Below are positions 1 through 5,428 of a stretch of DNA of 5,428 nt, in pieces (within the stretch, counting starts at the first letter, position 1; each line of letters starts with the position of its first letter). Under the pieces are notes generated by a model. The model was not told where the DNA came from. It was given only the letters and a program-made list of their open reading frames with translations, and made no database searches. The DNA comes from an uncultured bacterium. GTDB taxonomy: Bacteria; Desulfobacterota; WTBG01. The DNA lies in the NCBI GenBank assembly GCA_938024025.1, contig CALJBY010000095.1, positions 1-5,428 on the forward strand. Direction: 5' to 3'. Both the position numbers and the translations under genes were made by a program.

Positions 1-83
1 TACTTACCGTCACCAGCTACCATTCTGACCCGTGCGATAGCGGTTTTCCGTTTTCCCGTTGCGTAAAATACTGTATTCTCCAT
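1..83 (-). CDS. rpsI: 30S ribosomal protein S9, N-terminal fragment (cut by window edge)
   Basis: Only the first 27 codons are present; the gene runs off the left edge. The translation starts MENTVFYATGKRKTAIARV, and the YATGKRKTA(I/V)ARV stretch is the hallmark N-terminus of bacterial S9, a small-subunit protein whose C-terminal tail (not seen here) reaches the P-site tRNA. The ATG at 83 lies five bases after the rplM stop, with an AAGGA-type ribosome binding site inside the end of rplM. The two genes are therefore co-transcribed and probably translationally coupled, as in most bacteria. No promoter fits between them, so expression should depend on the promoter upstream of rplM. Confidence 0.96.
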   Translation of the reverse strand, partial: MENTVFYATGKRKTAIARVRMVAGDGK

Positions 84-88
84 AAGTG

Positions 89-535
89 CTATTCCTTAAC
101 CTTTGAGACGATTTTGAGTTCTTGTGGCATTTGTGAGGTATGGGGATGATCTTTACCAGAATAAACCTTCAGTTTTTTAAACTGCTCCCTACCCAGTTTA
201 TTTTTTGGTAACATTCCCCGCACTGCATGCTTGATAATAGTTTCCGGTTTTTTTTCCAGCAGCTCACCGGCAGTTTTAGCCGTAATACCACCCGGATAAC
301 CACTATGACGATAATACATTTTATTGTCGAGCTTATTACCGGTTAAATGTATCTTTCCAGCATTAATCACAACAACAAAATCACCGGTATCCACATGGGG
401 GGTAAAGATAGGTTTATGCTTGCCCCTGAGTATTGTTGCTACCTGGGTAGCCAGCCTGCCGAGCACCTTATTTTCAGCATCGACGAGATACCAGGTTCTT
501 CCAACTTCATTCTTTTTTGCACTGATTGTTGCCAT
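89..535 (-). CDS. rplM: 50S ribosomal protein L13
   Basis: Complete L13 of 148 residues, close to the usual length of about 142-150. L13 is an early-assembly protein that binds 23S rRNA in the large subunit. Visible family blocks are WYLVDA (15-20), the GRLAT segment (26-30), [12 protein letters not shown] (72-83) and the signature around [13 protein letters not shown] (103-115), followed by [10 protein letters not shown] (123-132). The ATG at 535 is preceded by GAGG (541-544) at good spacing, so the start is secure. It is the first gene of the rplM-rpsI unit and has its own strong promoter just upstream. The lysine-rich composition and lack of any break suggest an ordinary functional housekeeping copy. 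The upstream flavoprotein gene is unrelated in function and merely adjacent. Confidence 0.98.
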   Translation of the reverse strand: MATISAKKNEVGRTWYLVDAENKVLGRLATQVATILRGKHKPIFTPHVDTGDFVVVINAGKIHLTGNKLDNKMYYRHSGYPGGITAKTAGELLEKKPETIIKHAVRGMLPKNKLGREQFKKLKVYSGKDHPHTSQMPQELKIVSKVKE

Positions 536-562
536 AGTTACCTCAAAAAAATTTAATTTCGT

Positions 563-591
563 AATTTACCCTATAACGGACTATTTGTCAA
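563..591 (-). promoter_or_regulatory. sigma70-type promoter for rplM-rpsI
   Basis: Read on the minus strand there is a perfect TTGACA -35 box (586-591), exactly 17 bases, then TAAATT (563-568; four of six matches to TATAAT). The predicted transcription start near 555-557 leaves a leader of only about 20 bases before the rplM ATG, containing the GAGG ribosome binding site. Position, spacing and the consensus -35 make this the likely housekeeping promoter of the ribosomal pair, separating it from the flavoprotein gene upstream. No experimental support is available from sequence alone. Confidence 0.7.
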
Positions 592-620
592 CTATTTTAT
601 GATTTTTTTATCTTTTATCG

Positions 621-645
621 AAAAACACCATCATTGCGAGGTGCT
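621..645 (-). terminator. weak possible terminator after the GGR-like gene
   Basis: On the minus strand AGCACC (640-645) can pair with GGTGTT (624-629), including one G-U pair, around a ten-base loop, followed by a short run of T. It lies 15 bases past the stop at 661 and before the rplM promoter, the right place for a terminator. The stem is short, the loop large and the T run interrupted, so it may be chance. The same bases also look like a degenerate interspersed repeat. Confidence 0.3.
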
Positions 646-658
646 ACGGATAGACAAT
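628..658. repeat. possible degenerate copy of a TCATTGCGAGG-type interspersed repeat
   Basis: The plus strand reads TCATTGCGAGG (631-641), then a stretch ending in GACAAT. This resembles, with gaps, an intergenic repeat of the general form TCATTGCGAGG...GAAGCAATC that I recall as abundant in several bacterial genomes. Only one imperfect copy is in the window, so the assignment rests on memory of the motif, not on a comparison within this sequence. Confidence 0.22.
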
Positions 659-660
659 AC

Positions 661-2019
661 TCAAACATTGGGAAATGCACGTCTCACTGAAGGTTCCAAT
701 ATCTTTTCCAGGGGGATCGCCGCAGAAGCTTGCAGTTTGGCTAAGAACTGAGGATTTTCTTTTTGTATCTGACCAACTTTCTGCATGATAACCTGATTGA
801 TGATCTGATTCGCACGATAGGGGTTAAGGGTTACGTCGAGTGGTTTTTCATCAAGCAGGCTGAAGAGGTAGTTAACGTCGTCTTCATCCATAAGCTCAAA
901 AATACCAAAGAGTGTAATAATATCCCTGTAATTTTCGCCCTTTGGGAAGGTATTCTCCCACCAGGTAATGTAGCTCTTCACCCCTTCTCTATTTATCTTA
1001 TTGTCGCGAAATGCCGTTGTAATGGCATGCGCTGCTTTTAAGCCCCCCATCATTGAGCCTGTACATTCTGCCTCCACTGTCCAGGCAGAATCACCCACAA
1101 AAATAATATTATCGAGATAGGGGGTAGGAAGTGGAGACCACATATTTAAAACATGACAGTTGTGTCGAACAATCTCCGTATCCTCAAACCACTGCGCATA
1201 AGCACTATGCTTGAAGAGGTGCTTTACTTCACCCATAATATCGGCACCACCCTCTGGCGGGGAAGATATAAAACTCCCCCAGAGCCAAAATTCTGCATCG
1301 GAATAGGGGGTAGGCGTTGCAACAAATGCCATAGGAAGTCTGTTAGCGTGGTGGTAAAAAGCAATCCAGTTAAAGGCATCAGGATAGGTGATCTTGAAGT
1401 TGTTCAAATAGAGTCCAAGCCCCGTCATGGTACCATAAAACAAACGCTTTTTGTTCATACCCGTCACATGGGCTATTCTGGAATTGACACCGTCGGCGGC
1501 AACCACAAAGGCACCTTCAAAAATAGTTCCTTCACGCGTGTATACTTTTACGCCACCTGAAGAACTAACGACATCAATGACATTCATTGAGGGGAAAACC
1601 CTGCAACCATTATCGACGGCATCCTTCAAAATACCATCGAGGAGATGCTGTTTGCTATAGGTTACGGAAAGACGCTTCCCCTGTGCCTCACGTGCTTTGT
1701 AGTCACCCAGCTGGACAGTATGTTTCCCATCAGGGGAATACATATTCCAGTTATAAAAAGGACAGAAAGGACCATCGTAGGGGACAGAAAATCCCGTTTC
1801 CGGAAAAATTATTCTCTTGTTTTTCTCATTTAAGTACATTCTCTCATTGAAGTAGCGTTCATTTTCAATGGCTACCATAGTGGCACAGGTTCTGGTAATC
1901 TGGGTCATGTCGGTTTTTCTCTCAAGGAGAGCCACGCTTAATCCGTTCTCAGACAATATTTTAGCTGTCATACATCCGCCCGGTCCCGCACCGACAACAA
2001 CCACATCAAACTTTTTCAT
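661..2019 (-). CDS. FAD-dependent oxidoreductase, geranylgeranyl reductase / UbiH-like family
   Basis: A 452-residue flavoprotein with a Rossmann FAD-binding N-terminus: GAGPGG at 10-15 for the FAD pyrophosphate and an acidic E33 at the end of the second strand for the ribose. AADGVNSR (174-181) matches the DG motif and VGDSA (308-312) the GD motif of group A flavin monooxygenases and geranylgeranyl reductases. TRTCATM (42-48) places a Cys where reductases of this family often carry one. There is no signal peptide or membrane segment, so it should be cytosolic. The family reduces or hydroxylates prenyl, quinone or aromatic substrates; which applies here cannot be told. The middle (about 215-300) and C-terminus are not typical of a known subgroup to my eye. 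The ATG at 2019 is chosen because GGGGAGG lies five bases upstream; the in-frame TTG just before it is not needed. It is 532 bases downstream of two other flavoprotein genes on the same strand. Confidence 0.85.
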   Translation of the reverse strand: MKKFDVVVVGAGPGGCMTAKILSENGLSVALLERKTDMTQITRTCATMVAIENERYFNERMYLNEKNKRIIFPETGFSVPYDGPFCPFYNWNMYSPDGKHTVQLGDYKAREAQGKRLSVTYSKQHLLDGILKDAVDNGCRVFPSMNVIDVVSSSGGVKVYTREGTIFEGAFVVAADGVNSRIAHVTGMNKKRLFYGTMTGLGLYLNNFKITYPDAFNWIAFYHHANRLPMAFVATPTPYSDAEFWLWGSFISSPPEGGADIMGEVKHLFKHSAYAQWFEDTEIVRHNCHVLNMWSPLPTPYLDNIIFVGDSAWTVEAECTGSMMGGLKAAHAITTAFRDNKINREGVKSYITWWENTFPKGENYRDIITLFGIFELMDEDDVNYLFSLLDEKPLDVTLNPYRANQIINQVIMQKVGQIQKENPQFLAKLQASAAIPLEKILEPSVRRAFPNV

Positions 2020-2024
2020 CAAAA

Positions 2025-2031
2025 CCTCCCC
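2025..2031 (-). promoter_or_regulatory. ribosome binding site of the GGR-like gene
   Basis: GGGGAGG on the minus strand, separated by TTTTG from the ATG at 2019. Its strength and spacing decide for ATG over the adjacent in-frame TTG at 2020-2022, which lies only two bases from it. Confidence 0.75.
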
Positions 2032-2058
2032 TGTTAGAAAACAGTATTATCAAGACTC

Positions 2059-2090
2059 AACCACGAAGAACACGAAGATGCACAAAGCAC
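2059..2090. repeat. short ACGAAGA tandem repeat (interspersed-repeat type)
   Basis: The plus strand carries CACGAAGAA (2062-2070), CACGAAGAT (2071-2079) and a decayed third unit CACAAAGCA (2081-2089) at a period of nine to ten bases. Repeats of the form ACCACGAAGAACACGAAG are, from general knowledge, common between genes in diverse bacteria. It sits 40 bases upstream of the GGR-like start, where that gene's -35 region could fall. Confidence 0.5.
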
Positions 2091-2224
2091 ATATAAAAAC
2101 CTAAATACCACTCTACAAAAAAAATGACTTTAAGCTATCCATCATTAAAAGTAAAGGATTTTCTTCGGCTGTAGTTTGGTGAACCACCCTCTCTCACTTT
2201 ACCGGGAAGTGCCGAGAAAGCACC

Positions 2225-2303
2225 GCTTCGTAATCCCCTTCCCAGGGGGGAGGGGAGATGGTCTGGGCGAAGCTACTATCCCCTCTCCCCCTTGGGGAGA
2301 GGG
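2225..2303. repeat. GC-rich double-hairpin repeat (REP-like)
   Basis: Two strong hairpins stand side by side. The first pairs CCCCTTCCC (2235-2243) with GGGGAGGGG (2247-2255) across a three-base loop, with one wobble, and sits inside an outer inverted repeat GCTTCG (2225-2230) / CGAAGC (2268-2273). The second is a perfect ten-base stem, CCCTCTCCCC (2281-2290) with GGGGAGAGGG (2294-2303), loop CTT. Neither has a T run on either strand, so they are not classical terminators. The CCCTCTCCCC...GGGGAGAGGG form resembles widely scattered intergenic repeats of many bacteria. In RNA it could stabilise a 3' end of the upstream oxidase transcript. Confidence 0.65.
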
Positions 2304-2307
2304 CTTG

Positions 2308-2404
2308 CCCTGTTAAATGAAAAAACAGAAAATAGCACAATACAATTCCGAACTGAGCAATCAAATTCTTGTGTTCGTCTACTGACACAGGATATTTAAC
2401 AGGG
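2308..2404. mobile_element. MITE-like 97-bp segment with perfect 11-bp terminal inverted repeats
   Basis: CCCTGTTAAAT (2308-2318) is the exact reverse complement of ATTTAACAGGG (2394-2404). The 75 bases between are AT-rich and non-coding. Left of it is the GGGGAGAGGG arm of a GC-rich hairpin, and right of it follows TGTAGGTGAGGGG. Joining the flanks gives GAGAGGG followed by a GTGAGGGG-type end, as in the common GC-rich repeat, so the segment seems inserted into it. A TG dinucleotide on both sides (2306-2307, 2405-2406) could be a two-base target duplication, but that is weak. An inner hairpin pairs TTCTTGTGT-side bases (about 2368-2374) with ACACAGG (2385-2391). No transposase is present, so it would be a non-autonomous element or a remnant. 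Confidence 0.42.
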
Positions 2405-2551
2405 TGTAGGTGAGGGGCATCGTAAAATCTATTTTCGTGTTAAATGTAATTTCTGGGATGCCCTGCCCTGCCTCCCGGTTATATAGGGAAGCTTATTTGA
2501 TGGGGGTGTACGAAGAGCATCACTTTTGTTTCGGACAGGAATGACACTTGG

Positions 2552-4021
2552 CTAGAAACACAGTTTGCCGGGATTCATAATGGACTGGGGATCTACTGCG
2601 GCCTTTATCTCCTTGAGTCTCTCTGTGTAATTGCCTGACCTCCGGTACATCATATCAGCCCACGGTCCGTAAGGACGGCTAAAATAGGCTCCTCTATTCA
2701 TAAGGGATTCACTGGCCTTAAGCCACGTCTCTTTGACCTGATCTCTTTCAGGGCTCTCAGATTGGACACAGTGGAGATCAAATTCACAGTGAATAGCCCT
2801 TCCCCGTTCAATGGGTAAGAGGTATCCGCCAAGACTATCACCGTCGTAGCCGTTTGCTGCACATACTTCATTAATAACAGATTCCATTTCAGCAATTTTC
2901 TTCAAAGGTGACTTAAAGTTGAGATCATGAACTGATCCACGATAATTGAATTTCTTGAGCACACTCCATGGTTTCAGTATCTCAGCAGTAATGGTTCTCT
3001 CAAGCCCTGCACAGGAAGGAAGAGATTCCATCAGGTGAAGATTGAGCTGTTCACACTGATCACGTAGTGCCTCTTCCTCATAGGCAATCTTTTTTTCCGG
3101 ATGACGTGGTGCCCCCTGCAGGCAGATAACCATCACCCAGGGAGGAAGGTGCTTCCGTAACTTGGCAAAGCTATCCGATTCCTGTGGTGCGGAGGGGAAA
3201 GAAGCAGGAATATCCCACTCGGGGTTCATGAGAGCGGCGAGGTTAAAATTATTCATGAGAAAGCATTCCAGGCCAATTTCTTTCCGCTGAACACACTTTA
3301 AGGGCTCTATCGCGTCAGAGAGGTTATTGAAGGAGATAAAAAATATTTTCTTTTCCTTGATATGATGATGAATATGGACACACATCTTGGTCATGATACC
3401 CAGTGTACCTTGCGCCCCGGTCCAGAGCCTGAAGAGTATTGTTCTCACCGGCCCCATAGGGCCACCGGGCTTATTACTCGTTGACCATATGCCTGTTTTA
3501 AAGAGCTCTCCGGGAGGAAGCACCAGCTCGGTGTCCATAATAAGCGCGTTTCCGTATTCAAAACTTGGTGCCGCCATTACCGGATCACGTTCCAGGTAGC
3601 TCGTGAGCACTGAACGGTGGGGAGGCACCCCAAAAGGAACCATGAGCCGATATCCCCGTTCGAGCAAATAATCCTGTAACTGTTCGTAGGTAACTCCCGG
3701 CTCTATCATCACAAATAGATTCTGCTCATCAATCATGAGAATGTTATTCATGCGTGACAGGTTGAGGACGATACCGCCGTGATCGGGCACAGCTGCACCG
3801 TGTAAATTGAGGCCTGAACTTAAGGGGGTTATGGGCGTCAGGGTTTCATTGGCACGTTTGACAATAGCCTGCACCTCTTCCACTGTTTCGGGATAGACAA
3901 CAGCATCAGGCCTTCTCCGGGGAGCAAAGGATTGATCCCCGGCAAACTGGTCCAGTGTTTTCACATCATCACAAACCCTGTCCTCACTGAGTATTTTTTC
4001 TAGAGCGCCACTATCGAGCAT
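2552..4021 (-). CDS. FAD-binding oxidase, VAO/PCMH family (noncovalent-flavin type by inference)
   Basis: A 489-residue protein of the vanillyl-alcohol oxidase / p-cresol methylhydroxylase fold. The FAD-binding domain includes YPETVEEVQAIVKRAN (43-58), SSGLN (68-72), IEPGVTYEQL (106-115), PPGELFKTG (169-177) and the GTLGIMTK block (205-212). The cap domain follows and the protein ends with VDPQSIMNPGKLCF (476-489), the typical DPxxxxxPGK tail. No signal peptide is visible, so it is probably cytosolic, unlike periplasmic cytochrome-linked PCMH. By alignment from memory, F358 replaces the covalent-FAD Tyr384 of PCMH, S448 replaces Tyr473, R449 matches Arg474, and the GYG holding Tyr95 is lost near 72-77. 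Phenol oxidation is therefore unlikely; the substrate is unknown. A histidine cluster lies at 216-220. The start is ATG 4021, with GGAGGA nine bases upstream. A TTG start 42 bases earlier overlaps the preceding stop and is disfavoured. It lies 38 bases after a related gene, probably in one operon. Confidence 0.87.
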   Translation of the reverse strand: MLDSGALEKILSEDRVCDDVKTLDQFAGDQSFAPRRRPDAVVYPETVEEVQAIVKRANETLTPITPLSSGLNLHGAAVPDHGGIVLNLSRMNNILMIDEQNLFVMIEPGVTYEQLQDYLLERGYRLMVPFGVPPHRSVLTSYLERDPVMAAPSFEYGNALIMDTELVLPPGELFKTGIWSTSNKPGGPMGPVRTILFRLWTGAQGTLGIMTKMCVHIHHHIKEKKIFFISFNNLSDAIEPLKCVQRKEIGLECFLMNNFNLAALMNPEWDIPASFPSAPQESDSFAKLRKHLPPWVMVICLQGAPRHPEKKIAYEEEALRDQCEQLNLHLMESLPSCAGLERTITAEILKPWSVLKKFNYRGSVHDLNFKSPLKKIAEMESVINEVCAANGYDGDSLGGYLLPIERGRAIHCEFDLHCVQSESPERDQVKETWLKASESLMNRGAYFSRPYGPWADMMYRRSGNYTERLKEIKAAVDPQSIMNPGKLCF

Positions 4022-4030
4022 TATAATGTA

Positions 4031-4036
4031 TCCTCC
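4031..4036 (-). promoter_or_regulatory. ribosome binding site deciding the start at 4021
   Basis: GGAGGA on the minus strand, nine bases before the ATG at 4021. The competing TTG at 4061-4063 has AGGAGG only one base away, too close to serve, and those bases are coding codons of the upstream gene. This favours a 489-residue product over a 503-residue one. Confidence 0.72.
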
Positions 4037-4059
4037 ATCCTCATGTATTATTGGGGTGG

Positions 4060-5428
4060 TCAACCCTCCTCTTTTTCAACAGGAGTCATGCCATACAGTT
4101 GTCTCATTTTGTTTATAGCTGTGAGTATGGCATCAGGGAAGTTGTTATATTCTTCCTTGGTAAATATTTGGCGGCCGGGCGCACATAACCCCTGTGGATC
4201 AAAAACCGGACGTATCTTGCGAAAAAGGAGATAGGCATTGGGCCCCATTTCCGGAAAGAAGGAGGTAAGGGGCTCGAATGAAATCCCGATACCCGTGGGG
4301 GCAAGTCCGATCTTATCGGCAAAGAGGTTGATAGTGGCAGCCAGTACCATCCCATTAGCCCGTTCGATGGCAGCGGGGTCCGTGGGGTTGGGATACACGT
4401 CAACTTCTGAAAGCCAGAATCTCCCTCCTTTATTGATGGAATAGAGAAAGGGTGTATCCTCAACGCCACCCCGGTCGGTGATGTATGTCTCTCCACCAAA
4501 GGTGTCGAGTGCTTTCCCCCACACCTTCTGGGTTTTGTAGGCGATGTCCTCCAACCCGCCACCGGGAACAACCGAGCCCGCATAGTTAAACCGGTTCATG
4601 CGAAAACCTGTAGCATGGCGGATACAGTCCAGATTCCAGGGTGCTAGTGCCTCGAGCACCTCAGGTTTATATTCGTCTGAGAGGAATCTACCGCCGACTT
4701 CACTGATGATCTCCCGCATCACCATTTCTTCGTAGACAACCTGCTTTTCTGATGTGATTCCCTGTATAATCACATAGCAGTTATAGGGAGGAAAAAAATG
4801 GTTTTTTACCCGGTCGAGGGTTATTTCCTGTGTAGGAGAACAGTAGTAGGCATTATAAACACCTGTTGCATTGAGCCCGATACCGATTCCTGAATTGGCA
4901 ATCTCCCGCAGGGCCTTTAATTCTGTTTCCATACCATCAAACTCTACCCACAATAATTTGTGACGTTGTGGAAATGGCGGGGTATCGTACCGAGCATCAG
5001 CATAGGTGGGGATACTGGGACGGCCCGCCTCCGGCTCAGGCAGTTCTGTACCTCCGGGCCAGGGATGCAGTTTTACCGTTATCTCGGTTATGACACCGGA
5101 GGTCCCGGCACAGCCCCTCATGAGAGAAAGGAGGTCGGGCCCGGGACCAAACTCCCAGAAGTCCTCCACCCCCGCAGTAGTCTTAGATCCGGTTTCCAAA
5201 ACCTCACCAGTCGGCATGACTACTTTTATACTGAGAATGTTCCGTGAAAGGGTTCCATATTTATGGTCAGTCTGCCAAACACCAACGAATGCACTCTGGG
5301 ATGAGAGCTTACAGAGGGTGGTGGCAAGGGGTGTTCCACCATTCCAGAGGCCCTTTTTCATTGCCTCTGCCTGCAGCTGTCCGTAATCTGCATAGGCTCC
5401 CAGGCGTGCAGACATGTTTTCTTCATCA
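4060..5428 (-). CDS. FAD-binding oxidase, VAO/PCMH family, N-terminus beyond window edge
   Basis: A partial gene: the frame stays open from the ATG at 5415 to the edge. Aligning its MPTGEVLETG with the equivalent PPGELFKTG of the downstream gene shows that about 100 residues, including the first half of the FAD-binding domain, are missing, so 5415 is an internal Met. Counting from that Met, VVMPTGEVLETG (65-76) and GCAGTSGVITEITVKLHP (101-118) are the second half of the FAD domain, a cap domain follows, and DPQGLCAPGRQ (406-416) is the family tail, with about 35 extra residues after it. FNYAGSV (276-282) matches FNYRGSV of the neighbour; its F276 falls at the covalent-flavin Tyr of PCMH. By rough alignment the active-site arginine kept by the neighbour is replaced (near SF, 379-380). 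It may be the partner subunit of the downstream protein, possibly less catalytic. Substrate unknown. The TGA at 4060 is 38 bases before the next start. Confidence 0.87.
   Translation of the reverse strand, partial: DEENMSARLGAYADYGQLQAEAMKKGLWNGGTPLATTLCKLSSQSAFVGVWQTDHKYGTLSRNILSIKVVMPTGEVLETGSKTTAGVEDFWEFGPGPDLLSLMRGCAGTSGVITEITVKLHPWPGGTELPEPEAGRPSIPTYADARYDTPPFPQRHKLLWVEFDGMETELKALREIANSGIGIGLNATGVYNAYYCSPTQEITLDRVKNHFFPPYNCYVIIQGITSEKQVVYEEMVMREIISEVGGRFLSDEYKPEVLEALAPWNLDCIRHATGFRMNRFNYAGSVVPGGGLEDIAYKTQKVWGKALDTFGGETYITDRGGVEDTPFLYSINKGGRFWLSEVDVYPNPTDPAAIERANGMVLAATINLFADKIGLAPTGIGISFEPLTSFFPEMGPNAYLLFRKIRPVFDPQGLCAPGRQIFTKEEYNNFPDAILTAINKMRQLYGMTPVEKEEG

Larger units (their letters stand above)
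2020..2551. other. 532-base non-coding interval rich in repeats
   Basis: No convincing gene lies here. Reading upward: the ribosome binding site of the GGR-like gene (2025-2031); an ACGAAGA tandem repeat (2059-2090); an AT-rich stretch (2091-2160) that could hold a promoter; small palindromes and two GC-rich hairpins (2170-2303); a 97-bp segment with 11-bp terminal inverted repeats (2308-2404); then unassigned sequence with a GCCCT doublet (2460-2469). GATAAT (2046-2051, minus) is a possible -10 box for the GGR-like gene, but no good -35 is seen. There is no clear terminator after the stop at 2552. Its length and repeat load suggest that the GGR-like gene is separately transcribed, or that repeats expanded an operon gap. 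Confidence 0.7.

Noticed and set aside
324..602. Plus-strand open frames opposite rplM and the flavoprotein genes
   Set aside because: All lie antisense to well-supported genes, have no recognisable domains and no consistent start signals.
2020..2022. TTG start giving an extra Met in the GGR-like protein
   Set aside because: It is adjacent to the ATG at 2019, which has ideal spacing to GGGGAGG; the TTG is only two bases from that site.
2046..2051. GATAAT as a promoter -10 box for the GGR-like gene
   Set aside because: Position is reasonable, but no -35 hexamer at 16-18 bases resembles TTGACA, so it is kept as a remark only.
2194..2388. Minus-strand 64-codon open frame in the intergenic gap
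   Set aside because: It crosses the GC-rich hairpins and the inverted-repeat element, has low-complexity content and no matching protein family, and no ribosome binding site was recognised. It is a by-product of repeat sequence.
4021..4044. Seven-codon mini-ORF whose TAA overlaps the ATG of the second oxidase
   Set aside because: A TAATG overlap is suggestive of coupling, but the mini-ORF has no properly spaced ribosome binding site and its bases are explained by the GGAGGA of the real gene.
4049..4070. GGGT...ACCC mini-hairpin in the 38-base gap between the two oxidase genes
   Set aside because: The stem is four bases and has no T run; too weak to call a terminator or attenuator.
4113..4583. 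156-codon minus-strand frame overlapping the first oxidase
   Set aside because: It lies in another frame of a clear VAO/PCMH-family gene and its proline/serine-rich translation matches no family.

Overview
The window comes from a bacterial chromosome of moderate GC content. All four genes other than the truncated one at the left edge, and that one too, lie on the minus strand, so transcription runs from high to low coordinates. The left end holds the rplM-rpsI ribosomal pair (L13, then S9 cut by the edge), a core bacterial arrangement. The rest is flavoprotein genes. The L13/S9 sequences, the flavoprotein types and the intergenic repeat families would fit an anaerobe such as a member of Desulfobacterota or a neighbouring phylum, but nothing here fixes the taxonomy.

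In order of transcription: (1) a VAO/PCMH-type FAD-linked oxidase whose N-terminus lies beyond the right edge (4060 to >5428); (2) after 38 bases, a second, divergent VAO/PCMH-type protein of 489 residues (2552-4021; the ATG at 4021 is chosen over an upstream in-frame TTG); (3) a 532-base non-coding stretch (2020-2551) packed with repeats: a GC-rich double hairpin, a 97-bp segment bounded by perfect 11-bp inverted repeats that seems to interrupt a GC-rich repeat, and a short ACGAAGA tandem repeat; (4) a GGR/UbiH-like FAD oxidoreductase of 452 residues (661-2019); (5) a short spacer with a weak possible terminator and a strong sigma70-like promoter; (6) rplM and rpsI.

The two VAO-type proteins share an FNYxGSV motif. 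By alignment from memory, this falls where p-cresol methylhydroxylase carries its covalent-FAD tyrosine, and both proteins have Phe there. The second also seems to lack the phenol-activating tyrosines but keeps the active-site arginine. They may be two unlike subunits of one redox enzyme that does not act on 4-alkylphenols. The GGR-like protein could work with them, but the 532-base gap leaves that open. No substrate can be named. No RNA gene, CRISPR array, transposase, toxin-antitoxin or defence gene was seen.
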